Made by a program: the position numbers and the translations under genes. Below the pieces are notes generated by a model, which did not search any database, was not told the origin of the DNA, and saw only the letters and a program-made list of their open reading frames with translations. Below, one piece after another: positions 46,386 through 58,045 of a stretch of DNA of 64,000 bases; positions within the stretch are counted from its first letter, which is position 1; every line of letters starts with the position of its first letter. This DNA comes from Leptodontidium sp. MPI-SDFR-AT-0119 (taxonomy: Eukaryota > Ascomycota > Leotiomycetes > Helotiales > Leptodontidiaceae), in the NCBI GenBank assembly GCA_020726505.1, contig JAHLEZ010000003.1, positions 3,658,001 through 3,722,000 of the forward strand, given 5' to 3'.

Positions 46386-48437
46386 ATGTCAACATCCGAC
46401 GCCCGTCAGCGCAGATCGCGCCTCATTGCAGAGATGTCGCGCAACATCAAGCTCAACGACCTCTCCATCGCGTCGTCCCTCAAGCGTAGCAACGATCGCT
46501 CCTTCGCATCTTCCACCGGCTCCAAGCATGGCAGCATCAGCAGCGCTTCCAGCTCCAAGCACGGCACTGTCAGCCGGGACTCTACCACAAGCACCGAGTT
46601 TGACCCCGAGAGAGATGAAGCTCTTGTCTCAACTCAGGCCATGGATTTCGACGTTTCTCAAAAACTTCCTCAACTTCGCGACACCGCCAGAAAATATGGT
46701 CGATGGGCTCCAAGAAAGCACGATGACTTCAAGATCAACACGTCTGCCATTGGCCGGGCGTTCCCCGACTTCACCCAAGGCGACACCGAGCTCAGCTTGT
46801 CCATTGAGCAACCGCGTCCTCACCTCTCCACCGACCAATCCATCAACGACTCTCCTCTTGCCACAGTCACAAATGGTATGCGCCTCAGAGGTTCACCCAG
46901 GAAGCCCCGCCCTCAATCCCCTATACTTGATGCTCTTCATCGCAAGGAGGAGAAGGAGAATGTGGCCCCAAGATCTGCTGGTTCAGCGTATGTTTCTCAA
47001 GCCAGTCGTACCAACACACATCGCGATCCATACGACAGTATCGACAATGATACGTTTTCGACGCTCCCTCAGCCAAGTCCATTAAAGTACCAGGCCCAAG
47101 TGGATACCGATGTTACAGGCTCTGCGTTCTCGGACGCTTCACTCTTTGTGTCACCAGCAAAGCCTAACTCCTCGCAACCATTGTCGACGAAGACAACAAC
47201 AATTGTCAAGAACGCATCGCAGGCTGCCCACCCCATTCAGGTTACCAACCCCATCCAGGTTACCAAACATGCCCCAGCTGCCACCTCCGCCCAGGCTGCC
47301 AATCCAACTCAGGGATCTTTCATTATTCCGCCCCCAGCAGTATCTGAGGAGGTTTCTGCAATTGCGAAGCCATTCGTTCAGCATGGCAGAATTCTGACTC
47401 GCCGTGGCCGACAACGCCCAGTTGATGGCTTCGAGAAAGACATCACAGAGGAGAACATCTACAAGATGATCGATATGCTCAAGGGCAAGGTGGCCGATCT
47501 GGAGATGATCAACAAGTCCACACAGGAGACGATTTCAGAACTACAAAAAGACAACGATCAGTTGCTCTCGGAGAAGAAGCAACTCGAGGCGGCGAACGAG
47601 GAGGCCCAGAACACCATCAAGAGTCTTCAGAAGAAGGCCGACGATCATGACTTGGTCCACGGCATCAATTCACAGGCTCAAAGAATCATTACCGGCCTCA
47701 AAGAGAAGGTTGCAGATCATGAAGCCATCTACAAAGAAAGCCAAAAAATCATCGAAGAACTTCAGGAGGCGAACCAGCAACTTGCGCAGGAGAACGAGTT
47801 AATTGGGAAGGAGCACGAGCTGATTGCGCAGGAAAATGAGCAAGTTTTGGAGCAGAACCAGCAATTGATGAAGGAGAATGAGAACTTGGGAAAGGAGAAC
47901 AAGCATTTCACGAAGGAGCACGAGAAGTTGGTGAAGGAGAACAAGCAGTTTACGAAGGAGAGCGAGAAGTTAGTGAAGGAGAACGAGAAGTTGGTGAAGG
48001 AGAATGAGTCGCTCAGTTCCACCAATTCTGAGGCCCACGATACCATCAACGGTCTGAAAAAGAACATGAATCAGCAAGATGAGATATTCACGGAGAAGGT
48101 TTCGAGCCTTGAGAAGGATTTGGAGAAATTGGCAAGGGAGCCGCATCGAATGGGTCGTCGCATTCCAAGCCATGATGCCGACGCAACAATGAGACCGGCA
48201 CAAGACCCAAGGGAGGCTCTTGATGAGATCATTGATCGAGCGGAGGAAAAGTTGGCGAACATGAAGGAGAAGTTGAGAGAGTTGCAGGATGCTTACATCA
48301 AGCATGATCCAGCTCAAGGAAGGAGAGTCAGAAAGGCACTCAAGGAGAAAATCGACATTGCGGTCAAGGAGATTGACTCAAAGGCCGATCGAATCTATCA
48401 ATTATACGACATCAAGGAGGGTTTGGCGTTTTACTAG
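46386..48437 (+). CDS. Coiled-coil protein, possible spindle-pole-body component
   Basis: Single-exon gene of 683 residues from the ATG at 46386 (MSTSDARQRRSRLIAEMSRN). The N-terminal 300 residues are Ser-rich and basic. They include a short conserved block, ARKYGRWAPRKHDDFKINTS followed by AIGRAFPDFTQGD, that I associate with Ppc89/SnaD-type spindle-pole-body proteins; this link is from memory and uncertain. From about residue 360 to the end the protein is almost all coiled coil. It includes a stretch of short Glu/Lys/Asn units (ENEKLVKEN-type, about residues 455-545) that are near-tandem at the DNA level (47760-48010). The last 130 residues have LDEIIDRAEEKLANMKEKLR. A structural or scaffold role is likely. 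A decayed copy of residues 239-281 lies 4.5 kb upstream. The start choice is supported by dense basic N-terminal sequence. Confidence 0.75.
   Translation: MSTSDARQRRSRLIAEMSRNIKLNDLSIASSLKRSNDRSFASSTGSKHGSISSASSSKHGTVSRDSTTSTEFDPERDEALVSTQAMDFDVSQKLPQLRDTARKYGRWAPRKHDDFKINTSAIGRAFPDFTQGDTELSLSIEQPRPHLSTDQSINDSPLATVTNGMRLRGSPRKPRPQSPILDALHRKEEKENVAPRSAGSAYVSQASRTNTHRDPYDSIDNDTFSTLPQPSPLKYQAQVDTDVTGSAFSDASLFVSPAKPNSSQPLSTKTTTIVKNASQAAHPIQVTNPIQVTKHAPAATSAQAANPTQGSFIIPPPAVSEEVSAIAKPFVQHGRILTRRGRQRPVDGFEKDITEENIYKMIDMLKGKVADLEMINKSTQETISELQKDNDQLLSEKKQLEAANEEAQNTIKSLQKKADDHDLVHGINSQAQRIITGLKEKVADHEAIYKESQKIIEELQEANQQLAQENELIGKEHELIAQENEQVLEQNQQLMKENENLGKENKHFTKEHEKLVKENKQFTKESEKLVKENEKLVKENESLSSTNSEAHDTINGLKKNMNQQDEIFTEKVSSLEKDLEKLAREPHRMGRRIPSHDADATMRPAQDPREALDEIIDRAEEKLANMKEKLRELQDAYIKHDPAQGRRVRKALKEKIDIAVKEIDSKADRIYQLYDIKEGLAFY
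47760..48010 (+). repeat. Near-tandem coding repeat in the coiled coil
   Basis: Repeated GAGAA-rich units encode variants of E-N/H-E-x-L-V/I-x-K-E-N. Units differ at a few bases each, so they arose by local duplication and then diverged. The segment is a likely site of length change between strains. Confidence 0.75.
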
Positions 48438-51400
48438 GAGGTTGATCATCGGACATGGGCCATTCGGGCATTCAGACATCCAGGTTTTTGAGCAGTCAGA
48501 AGTTGGTGGGTTTTCAACATGGAGTATCCAGACAGTCAGGCATTTGAGCATTCGAACGTTGGCGGTTTTTTTTTTCCATCGGGCATGGGCCATTTGAACA
48601 TTGAGGCGTTGGGTATTGGTCATGAGGTATTGGTGATTCGGTGTTGGGAACCTTCAGGCGTTGAGGCAATCGGAAAACTCAAGGCGTTTGGGCATTTGTG
48701 TATTTGGGTATGGCGTGGCATGACATGAGATGGCGTTCCGTGCTGCGTTCCGGACACCGCCGTTGTATTGATAGATCCGTGTAATGATTGAATGACAAAG
48801 GCAGACATCAAAAGATTACAATCCCATTCCCTCCCCTCTGAAGTGAATCGCCTGTGATACTCAACTCACCATCCCCCCTTCACAAACCTTCCAGAACCGT
48901 CAGGAGACCTCCATCCTCCTCCCAGATCCATCACCATAAGCAAATCCACTGATCGTTTCTCCATCCCCTACACCTACACCTATCTCCCCTACCATCGTAC
49001 GCATACCCGGAACCTAGATAGGTACCTTCTGGTCCCCCCTCGCCGTTATGAACTTGTATGGTGATGGAATCGATGGGCTGCAACCTACCTGTACTTGATT
49101 ATCTTAGCTAAGCCTGTTAACACCTCTTTTGAATTTCTGATCGTCGAGCAATATATTGAGATCCTCAGACTTAAAACCAAGACTGCAAGATGGGATGAGA
49201 TTGGGCGGCTGGCAGCTGAATATCCAGTCACTTCCTCACAGCTAGGTAGGTCCTTGAACGGAAGAACATCTGAGATTCAGAAGCTGCTTGAGGTGTGGAT
49301 GGGTTGAAGCGTTGGGAGTTATGGGCGTGTGTCTGGTGGTGGGTTGATGGGCGTGTGCTGAGTTGTTTTCTATCGCGGGAGTTGGGTATGTAGGTGATGC
49401 TGAGGGGAGAGGGTGGAAAAGGGATGGGAGGGAAGGTGTTATGAATGTTTCAATGTCTGATTTGAGATTTGGGACTTGAGGTGAGGGGTTGGATATGGGT
49501 CGGGAGGTGAGGTGAGATGCTCTTGGTGAGTTAAGGGAGTCGGGGAATGAATTGGATGGAGGAAGCGCTAACCAAGTGTCATGATTTGTGCTGGGAAGGG
49601 GAATTCTACTCTAGGAGAATGGAGGGTGGAAAATAAAAGATCAAGAGTGGGCCGTGGGGATATGTGGATGTCAATGATTTGGATTGTGGAATCCTGGACT
49701 TGACAAGAAAATGTTTGGGAGCCGCGGTTTGGTTGTTACTTGTTGTTTGATGTTGGTGGAGGGACTCGGGGCGGAGGATTGTGGAGGAGGTGCTGATGGA
49801 AATGTGTTGCATTGGACTTTTGTTGTTTGGGTCGCCTGGGGAGGTAACAGAGAGAGGCTGTGGTTCAATCAAGCGTTTTCTTCGCATGCTGCACCGATGA
49901 GTTGAAGAGAACCCTATTATTGAATTTGTATCTGTCTACGCGGAGAGTTGACTGCGCTCTTTCTTCCCTATCCAGCGTAGTGATTGATGTGATGTTTAAA
50001 GCATCTTGATAATTGTGAAAGATGCCATCACTCCAAGTGCGAAATCTCGTCTGATGTGGCATTTAAATGTGCGACTTTGACTATGGGATTTGCATGAAAC
50101 AAAAGTTCGGTGTCGGATCCGAACTAAGGACTTTAGAGTCAGATATGGATCTGGCTGACGGGAAGCACATTTTGATATGGCTGCTATCAGTTCGACGAAA
50201 CTCCAGCAGATTGTTGTCATAAAAGATGAAGCGTAAAACTATAAGGGAGAAAATGCTCTCCACGAGGCCTTGGTCACTGAACAGTACACAGTGAACGGGG
50301 TGATAGCTGATACCACTGAAATTGTAGATTTTTCACACCATGAATAACCCGGCTCATATGTATCGTTCATATCCAGATCAACTTCCGACAACAACACCAG
50401 CAATTGCGGATACAAATAAACCACAGACAAAGAAGGCACAAACCAAAATAAAACCGGATATCCTGCGTCGCTACCAAAACAAAGTTACAAAAAACGGAGT
50501 CTCGTATAGAAAAAGTCTGGGGGCCACTGGGCTAGTCATCCCGATCTTCCTGCCTTCCTAGCTACCGATTCAGCGAACTCCGCTACCTTGAACGAAGGCG
50601 GATGGATCACTCCGGAAATCTGGACTAATCCTCCCATACCATTGCCCACAGCCTTGCGAAAGACCTTGGGTTGAAATAAAACAATCACCTCTACCACCTT
50701 CTTGGTACAGTAAGGCGGGACAACATTCGCCCCAGCACCTACATACAAACGGGGCGTTGCTCATCGAACTCCGTACCCTTTGACTCATACAATCGGCTCA
50801 TTCGGCATGGACCGACCCTTTTGTTCCGTGCACGCTTATGTATATAGTATGTATATTCGAGTTCCCATTTCTGCATCTCGTTCGTTGTTTATTCTTGATA
50901 TCGGTTCTCTCTTCCAGTGTTGAGACAGCCTGGAAGACATCGCGATATCTTGGCGGGTGTTGTCAATTCGCTTCCTGCTTCTTGTCTTGGTCGTCTACAA
51001 AGGTTGTCTGTTCCAAGACTTTCCCAAGACCTCTTCATTGCCTTTAAATCCGTCGGCGCATGCTTGGAGCTTGGTCATCGACGTCCCCGTCCGTTGGAGT
51101 TGGAGTTGGAAAGGTGCCTGTCTCTGTTTGTCGGCCGATCTACCAGTGTGCGCCTGCGCCCAGAGACTCACATAATCGAATTCCTATCTCGTCTACCGTA
51201 TGCTTGGGATAGGTTCGTTTCGATATTTGGAATCTCCCGGCCCGTGTCAAGTTTTGTTCGCCCGCGCTGCTTCATTTGCTTCATTTCTTTCTGGCTTCCT
51301 TTCTTGCTTCGTAAGTCAGTCTTCAAAAGTTTAGACCGATACAAGCCAGAGCAGCTTCCTTCTTCATATCTCCAGATGCGCGCAGGAGGCGTTCCCACAG

Positions 51401-53313
51401 GTCCATCCACTCTCTGCTTGTAGGGGATGCGACGCCGTGCGGACTGCCAAGTGTGCTTATCTGCCAGCCACTTCTGCCACATCGAAGCCTCCTGCCCGTT
51501 TGGAAGGCTTGGGCGCTGGAGGCGTAAAGGCCAAGGACCACCAAGACACCGAGAAGGCCCAAGAAGGACAATGGCCGGGTGGAAGTCTGGAGTTTCTCTA
51601 TGTACGAACCTCCTCAATTTCCCCAGGGGGCGTGTTACGAGTTTCAGTCTTTTTGTTCTTTCTTATTTTCGTTACTTTGATTTTGCCACAGGGTTTACAG
51701 TACAGTAAAGGATGGGGGGTTGCCTTTGCCTTTGCGCACGGCAAAGTCAAAATTTAGATCAAATCTGATCAGATCTTGTTAAGTTGTTATCAAGTGGCGA
51801 CCCATTAGAATCAGATACTATCCCCATCCCCGCCATTGCTACAATCACGGCTTCTCCGATCTCAAGCTGCAAAACGAACATCGCTCCTGTTCTGGCCCTC
51901 TCCCCTTCCCTCCTCGCAATTCTTCTCTCCCGCAGATAAGCCAGAAACAAGCACAGAGGACAAGAGGCAAAGATTGACAAGAAAGCTGTCAAGCCCGTTC
52001 AAGCTCTCCAAGCACACCTCTTGATGACCATTGCCCAGCAGCCAACTGTTCAAGACAATCCGGATAGTGGTCTTGGGCTTCTCTTGGGATGCTTGGCCCT
52101 CAATTAGCCTGTCGATGTCTGCAGAGTCACCTTCCTATGTGAGACAAGTGGCGCATCGCTGACCCTGGTCGATCTCCCGTGGGCGAGTCGAGACGACGAC
52201 AAGTGGACCGTGGAGAGGACGAAAACATTATTCAGAGAGACAGACGACACCCACAGATGGGGTTGGGGTGGATTGGTTGCAAGCGCATATTGTGATAACG
52301 TATTTTATCTGGTTATGGCGAGAGCCTTCTGCGGCTAGGAATAGCTTCACAGACCGATGGTAGCTGCGGCAGCTACAGCATAACCTGGACGTCAATCTCA
52401 ATGTTCTGCATTGTCGCTGCACTGTCTACTTTGCCGGCTAATTTCATCTATATGCTGTGCGATAGTGACGGTAGTCGATGCGTACAGACTGTGAAGAAGG
52501 CTGAAAGTAGCTGAGTTTGAGTGAGTGCCGATGAGAGTGGGGTTTGGTGTCCTGTGGTGTGCCCGCGCTCAATATCCCTGGTAATGTTGCCATATCAGTA
52601 TCAGTCAAGTGGATGCCCCAACACCAGGATCATAACCAACTAACTCCCCGATGCAGTGTTGTCGTTATCTGCTGCTATCATCTCGCCATTTCCGTTAAGC
52701 CTCGCCTTTCTTGAGCAATGCTCACACAGCGCCGAGGCCATCGTACAGCTTGGCATGCAATGGAAGTTCAAAACATCTCTTCCATACCTGCTTCTTTGAG
52801 CTTGAACTCCGGCCTACCGTTCGCCTGGGATGTATAGCTAGTCGTCTTGTGCTTCGGAAAGTCCTTCGAGACTTGCAGACGCTAGTGATTTTGGAGAGTC
52901 GTGGTCTGTGATATGTCGACGGCATCAACCCCCGCTCGTGTGCCTCCAACTCCTTGTCAACTTCAATCTATATCCAGTTATTGTTCGTCCTAACCGGCTC
53001 GTCCTATTGGCTCTGTGAAACTCGACATGTTTCTGGAATTGTTCTGGTCCGAAATGGCTGTGAACCCACTGCCTCACGAACCAACCATTGACCGTGCCAC
53101 AACACCCTAGCAATCCTTCATGCTCCTGCCCGTTAGAGTTCAGTGATTGTTACCTCGCGGGCACTTGGCAGCATGGGATCACCCAAGATCGCATTCCCAT
53201 GGTCGAGGAACGGCTATATGAGAGGAGCTCCCCTCGCTGTATCCCATCTTCAGGTCGTTGCCCATCTGTGAAGTCTACCAGACCCTGATCACCAACCCCT
53301 CATAACCGCAATC
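48438..53313. other. 4.9 kb gene-poor region
   Basis: No gene is convincingly supported. Contents that can be seen are degenerate repeats just after the coiled-coil stop (48447-48610), a minus-strand frame at 50570-50760 that reads on through two stop codons upstream, and many short frames in 50838-51760 on both strands without domains. The part after about 51750 is the promoter side of the PTR2 gene. I checked for tRNA-like A and B boxes; a TTCGGATCC string near 50105-50125 does not fold into a tRNA. Confidence 0.45.
48447..48607. repeat. Degenerate direct repeats after the coiled-coil gene
   Basis: A roughly 30-base unit with core CATGGGCCATT occurs at 48447 and again at 48577. Between them, a roughly 40-base unit (TTTTTGAGCAGTCAGAAGTT and CATTTGAGCATTCGAACGTT) occurs twice, at about 48483-48515 and 48541-48570. 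Copies differ at several positions. The array is in the presumed 3' untranslated region. Confidence 0.6.
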
Positions 53314-55353
53314 ATGAGTAAGTTACACCGAATATTTTCCACACAGCACAGACCGGCTGACTTTCAAAACAGAGGACGGTATCATGGACGACACATTTAC
53401 CTCGGCTCCGAGCCAGGTCGTTGCTGGACTTGACGACAAGCACCATGTCCCATTGCACCCAACAGGAGAGGTAATCCCTTCAGGAACATATGAGAATGGC
53501 CATGTCATTCCCACCGAGGAGGAAATGGCTACTCTTCCCAGAATCGCCGGAAAGATGCCCTGGACTGCCTATCTTCTCTGCGGTGTCGAGTTTGCCGAGC
53601 GAGCTTCATACTACGGATGTAAACAAGTCTTCAAGAATTTCATTCGTGGTAAACTGCCTGTAAGTCGAGGCCTCACGAAATATTGTGTCAACTTCTAATG
53701 ACATCTAGGTGAATGGAAATGGTGCAGGAGCTGTTACAAGCCGGTCACCATCGAACGCAAGTGCTGGCGCTTTGGGAAAGGGAACGGTCATCGCCTCTGC
53801 CATGACTGATGCTTTCACTTTCCTCGCCTATGGTCTGCCAATTTTCGGTGGATGGCTCGCTGATAAGCACTTGGGCCGATTCAAGACAATCTGCATTGGT
53901 GTCGCAGTTTGTGGTGTTGCACATGTTATCATGATCATCGCCGCCATTCCCAAGCTCATCCAGAACGGTACTGCCATCGGTCCATTTGCTCTCAGTCTTT
54001 ACATGCTCGCTGTCGGTGCCGCTCTCTTCAAGCCTAATATCGCCCCTACTGTTCTCGATCAGAGCCCCCACAGGAAGCACCACGTCGTCGTCCAGAAGGA
54101 TGGTTCAAAGGCTATCATTGATCCCGAAGCGACCTCGGAGTCTATCATGCTGTGGTTCTACCTGCTCATCAACATCGGTGCCTTCGTTGGTGTTGCGACC
54201 GCCTACCTCGCCAGATTCGTCGGCTTCTGGGCTGCCTATCTCGTCCCTGGTATAATCTACTTCATGTTGCCAGTTTTCCTTATCTGGGTCAACAAGGCAC
54301 TCGTCAAGAAGCCACCGGGAGGAACCGCTTTGGAAGATTTCGTTTACGTCAACTACCTCGCTCTTCGAAAGGCTGGTATCCGAGGAATCGGACGTAAAGG
54401 ATACTGGGACCGTGTCAAGCCTTCCGTGCTCGCTGCCGCAGGTGACACCAAGGTCTACCGATACGATGACCGCTTTGTTGAGGATGTTCGCCGAACCATG
54501 GCTGCTTGTGCCATCTTCCTCTTCTTCCCAATCCAGCAAATCAACGATGGTGGTCTCGGTGCCGCTGCGAACGCCCAGTCGGCTTCTTTGACTAACAACG
54601 GAGTCCCCAACGATGTCCTGGATAATCTTAACCCACTCGCAATTATCGTACTTAGTAAGTATTGAGCGAGTCCAAAATATCCCCGTTTGAATGTCTCCAG
54701 ATTTGCTCTTCCCAGAATATTCCTAAAGTGACCATTACTGACTTCTCCCTTTTCAAGTTCCCATCATGAACCACATCGTCTATCCGGGTCTCCGAAAGAT
54801 GGGTATCCGTTTCGGACCTATCTCCCGCATGACCTTCGGTTTCCTCATCGCATCCATCGGAGCCTCCTCATACGCCGTCATCCAGTACAAGATCTACGAG
54901 ACCTCTCCCTGCGGATACGATGCCAGCACGTGCGATATTGATCCTCTCGTTTCTCCCCTCTCTCTCTGGCTATACGCCATCCCGACCGCGGTCACCGCCT
55001 GTTCCGAAGTCTTCATCAACGTCACCGCCTACGGACTCGCCTACTCGCGCGCCCCAGAACACATGAAGGGATTCGTGATGTCGCTCTCCCTCTTCATGAC
55101 CGCCATTTCCACCGCCATCTCCCTCGCCACCGCCAACGCCATCCAAGATCCATACCTGATCTGGTGCTTCGCTGCCCCATCGGTTATCGGCTTCATCGCT
55201 GCTCCTATCTTCTACTTCCTCTTCCGCCATCTCGACAGCGAGGACTTCTTCCTTGAGGAGGATGCTCACCCACCTACCAGCGATATCGAGAGTGAACGCA
55301 ACTATGACGATAAGAAGGTCACTGGTGTTAGCGAGCTCCCAGCTAAAGCTTAG
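53314..55353 (+). CDS. ptr2: Proton-coupled oligopeptide transporter, PTR2/POT family
   Basis: Plasma-membrane importer of di- and tripeptides driven by the proton gradient; 610 residues. Four exons: 53314-53317 (ATG plus one base), 53373-53659, 53709-54654 and 54758-55353. The four-base first exon is followed by a GTAAGT donor and a 55-base intron; a start at 53384 would drop only five residues. The POT signature FAERASYYG is at about residue 75. Family features follow: the helix block LGKGTVIASAMTDAFTFLAY, the loop GGWLADKHLGRFKTI, and the motif ALFKPNIAPTVLDQ. The C-terminal half has the conserved PIMNHIVYPGLRKMGIRFGP, TACSEVFINVTAYGLAYSRA and PEHMKGFVMS. A disordered acidic tail ends the protein. 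All diagnostic family elements are present, so function is well supported; substrate range is not readable. Confidence 0.95.
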
Positions 55354-56073
55354 ATGACTTACCTACCTGCCTACCTAGTATTAAGTTCAGGGTTTGTGAT
55401 GTCGTGTGGAGGGATTGATGAATATGTAATGTTGTTGGAGGGGTGTGGATGGTTTGATTATATTTAGTTTTATACCAGTGAGATGAGATGAGTCGAGATG
55501 AAATATGAATGAATGGCATGTCATATACCACAATCACTTTGTCTAATACATGCATTAAATTATTAAAGTGATAAAAGTTGCTTGTGACATGTCTTTGTGG
55601 TTGGGGGTTCATTGTGAGTATTGTAAGTATCATACATGTCCTTTTGAAACGGATGGAATTTGGAAATGAGACTGATTTTTGCTCATTTCTGATTCCACAG
55701 GGATATTTTTGTTAGTTATTTCTTTGTACTTCATTTGCTCTTGATCTAAGTAAATTTCATTTTGGTGTTGAGGTTGTTAAGTGCTAAAATTGGTTGGCTG
55801 CTTGGGGTCCCAATGAGGGCATATCTGTAGCTCGACACAACAGACCTCGATACGGAGATACCTAGTAGTCTCAGGGCTACGCCTCTAATGAAAAGTCCCC
55901 AGGCAGTGTTGCTTATCCATTAAATAGACAGAATGGCGGTCCAAGCAAATGAAGTACAATGTGATCAGTACCAATGCCAATGATGGTTGGAGAAGTAAAT
56001 GAAAGTGAAAAGTTCAAGAACCCCTGAAAGTTGCAATCAAGAAGGTTAAAAGCTCTTTCTTCCACCTTCATAT
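55354..56073. other. Convergent intergenic region
   Basis: 720 bases between the stops of ptr2 and the HeLo-domain gene. It is AT-rich from 55420 to 55780, with a TACCTACCTGCCTACCTAG element at about 55359-55377 just after the ptr2 stop. No gene is supported. Confidence 0.5.
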
Positions 56074-58045
56074 CTACATCAAGTCCTGCAATTCCTTGTT
56101 ATACTCATCCAGCCTAGTATATATTTTAACCAGCATAGCGTCACTATCCATCTTCTTCCCATCGCCACTTCGTTCCCTCTCCTTCCAATTCAAGCACGTC
56201 CTCGTAATATCCGCAAACTCAACCCCAGACAAGCGGATGAGATCGTGCGAGCGGTCCAACGCATCGCGTCTCATCTGCATGATGTCGTTGGCTGGCATCT
56301 GCTGCCACGAGCCGATCTGGTATAACAGAAGACCGAGACTGACGACTGGGTTATCAGTCGAGGCTACGAAGCCGGGCCGCTTGCCAAGAGCTTTGGTGTT
56401 GATGTTCCGAGGTCGAGAGCCGAAATTAAAGTTTATGTAAGGGCTTTGGAGCTCTTGAAAGCTTTCTTCGATGGTAGTACTGGAGATGCTGGGACGGTCA
56501 TCCGCTCCTGATATATCTCCTGTATCCTCTGCTGCTTCTTCTCTCCCAGACCCTTGGTTGCTGTCATTTGATACGTTCACATCCTCACCCGAGAAGTGGT
56601 CGTAATATGTGTAGTTGCTTGGCTGTGGGAACTTGGTCTTCCCCTTGAAAGCAAAAGGTAACGCCGCGTACGAGAAAGCCATGAACAGGCCTAGTTGGAT
56701 GTAATGTCGCTGAAAGCATATATCTTGGTATGCTTGGTTTTGTAACGCAGTTGCTAGAGTATGGGTCTGAACCCACTCTGTTGTCCTATCCTGATAGATC
56801 CTGAGTTTACGGGCCGGGACGGCATTGTCAGTTGCCTTGCTTAAGCATTGGAATACCGGATCAGAGTCTTCATCGATGCTGGCCAGCGACTCCACGACAT
56901 TGCTCAGAGTTGGAACCTCTGTCCCTTCTGGAATCCCAGTTTCTGCCAGCAGGTAGAAACTTCTAGAGGCGCTGTTGTGCTTCGACTTGACGTGAGCCTG
57001 AAGCGAGTATACAGCCGAGCTTTCTCCAAATTCGGTGTCGACATAATCTGCATAGGTCTCTTTATCCCTGTCGTTCAATGCCAACTTCAAGCAGTACTCG
57101 ATTGCTCTACCCTGAGGATTGGTCGCAAGAAGTTCTTTATGTAGGGCTTCTAGGGTGGAACGCACTTTCATAATGGATTCCTGGACATCTCGGTTGATAT
57201 CTGGAACCGTAACCAAAAAACACTCATCTTCCGGAGACCGAATCCTCAGAAGGCTTTCAAGTAGGTCGTTGGCTCTCGCAAGTTCCTCGATGGCCGAGAA
57301 GAATTGACTGCGGTCGTCAGCAGCCCACTTCAGTCTCCCGATGAAGCTCGAGGACGACTGTAGTGCCTTCGCTCTTAAGGCATCCTCTTGAATTCCTTCG
57401 GTGATTTTGGCATCATATAGCGAGCCTATGGTTGATGCTGGTGTGGAAGCTGTCGCACTGCTGATATTCGCCGATCGAGAATCTGCTCGGCTTGGCGTTC
57501 CTGTAGAAGTTGTTGAGATGACTGTTTTGTGCCTGCGAGGAAAGAGTGATGACATTGACTTCTTCCCATTCGACGACTCTGTGGGTGAAAGTGTGCTGCT
57601 CGCTGGAGACTTTGATGATCCAGAATACATCGTCTGGAGATTTGCGAGAGCAAGCTTTGCTGGATTCCTCCGTGCTACAGATTGACAACTTTGATAAGTC
57701 CTGGGAGCACAACTACGGACGAGTGTGTAACCTACATGCCTCGGGCTCTCCGTGCTTCTTCATCAGCATCTCACATCGCTCGAAGTTCTTTCTCATCTCC
57801 TGCAGCGTCCACTTGACAGTGTTGGCAAGTTGAGTACCCTCTTGAGGTATGGACATTAGGTCTGTGATTTTGGTGTCGCTCAAGAGCTTCAGCCGAGCCA
57901 TCTGTCCCCTCAAGCTCCGTTCTGCCTTTTGGAAATCTTCGCCAAAGTTCTTCGTGAGCTTGTAGCATCCATATGCCTCAAAGCATCCTTTGAACGCAGG
58001 GTGCAGAAGCCCGACGACTGCGAGGGCTTCGCCAACGCCAGCCAT
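56074..58045 (-). CDS. HeLo-domain protein with DUF7580-like C-terminus
   Basis: Fungal protein of the incompatibility and programmed-cell-death type, 636 residues. Exon 1 is 57736-58045 and exon 2 is 56074-57674; the 61-base intron ends TGTAG. The first 100 residues match the HeLo (prion-inhibition and propagation) domain: GVGEALAVVGLLHPAFKGC, the YKLTKNFGEDFQKAERSLRG helix, and MARLKLLSDTKI. A Ser/Thr-rich linker follows, about residues 112-175. The rest is the helical DUF7580-like region, with QDRTEWVQTHTLATALQNQA, RHYIQLGLFMAFSYAALPFA and NPVVSLGLLLYQIGSWQQM. In characterised systems (HET-S and relatives) the HeLo domain is a regulated membrane-disrupting effector; here that is inference. 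No NB-ARC/NACHT or WD module is present. It is head to head with the 746-residue gene described next. Confidence 0.82.

Noticed and set aside
46138..47085. 315-codon frame overlapping the coiled-coil gene
   Set aside because: A different frame of the same Ser-rich exon. The chosen frame continues into a long coiled coil with a coherent conserved block.
49095..49307. 70-codon plus-strand frame
   Set aside because: It is too short, starts with a weak context and shows no similarity that I recognise.
50081..50170. tRNA-like string around TTCGGATCC
   Set aside because: The B-box match fails at the invariant A, and no acceptor or anticodon stem pairs correctly.
50917..51423. 168-codon plus-strand frame in the gene-poor region
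   Set aside because: No domain, opposite-strand frames of similar length and no splice context. Not enough to call a gene.
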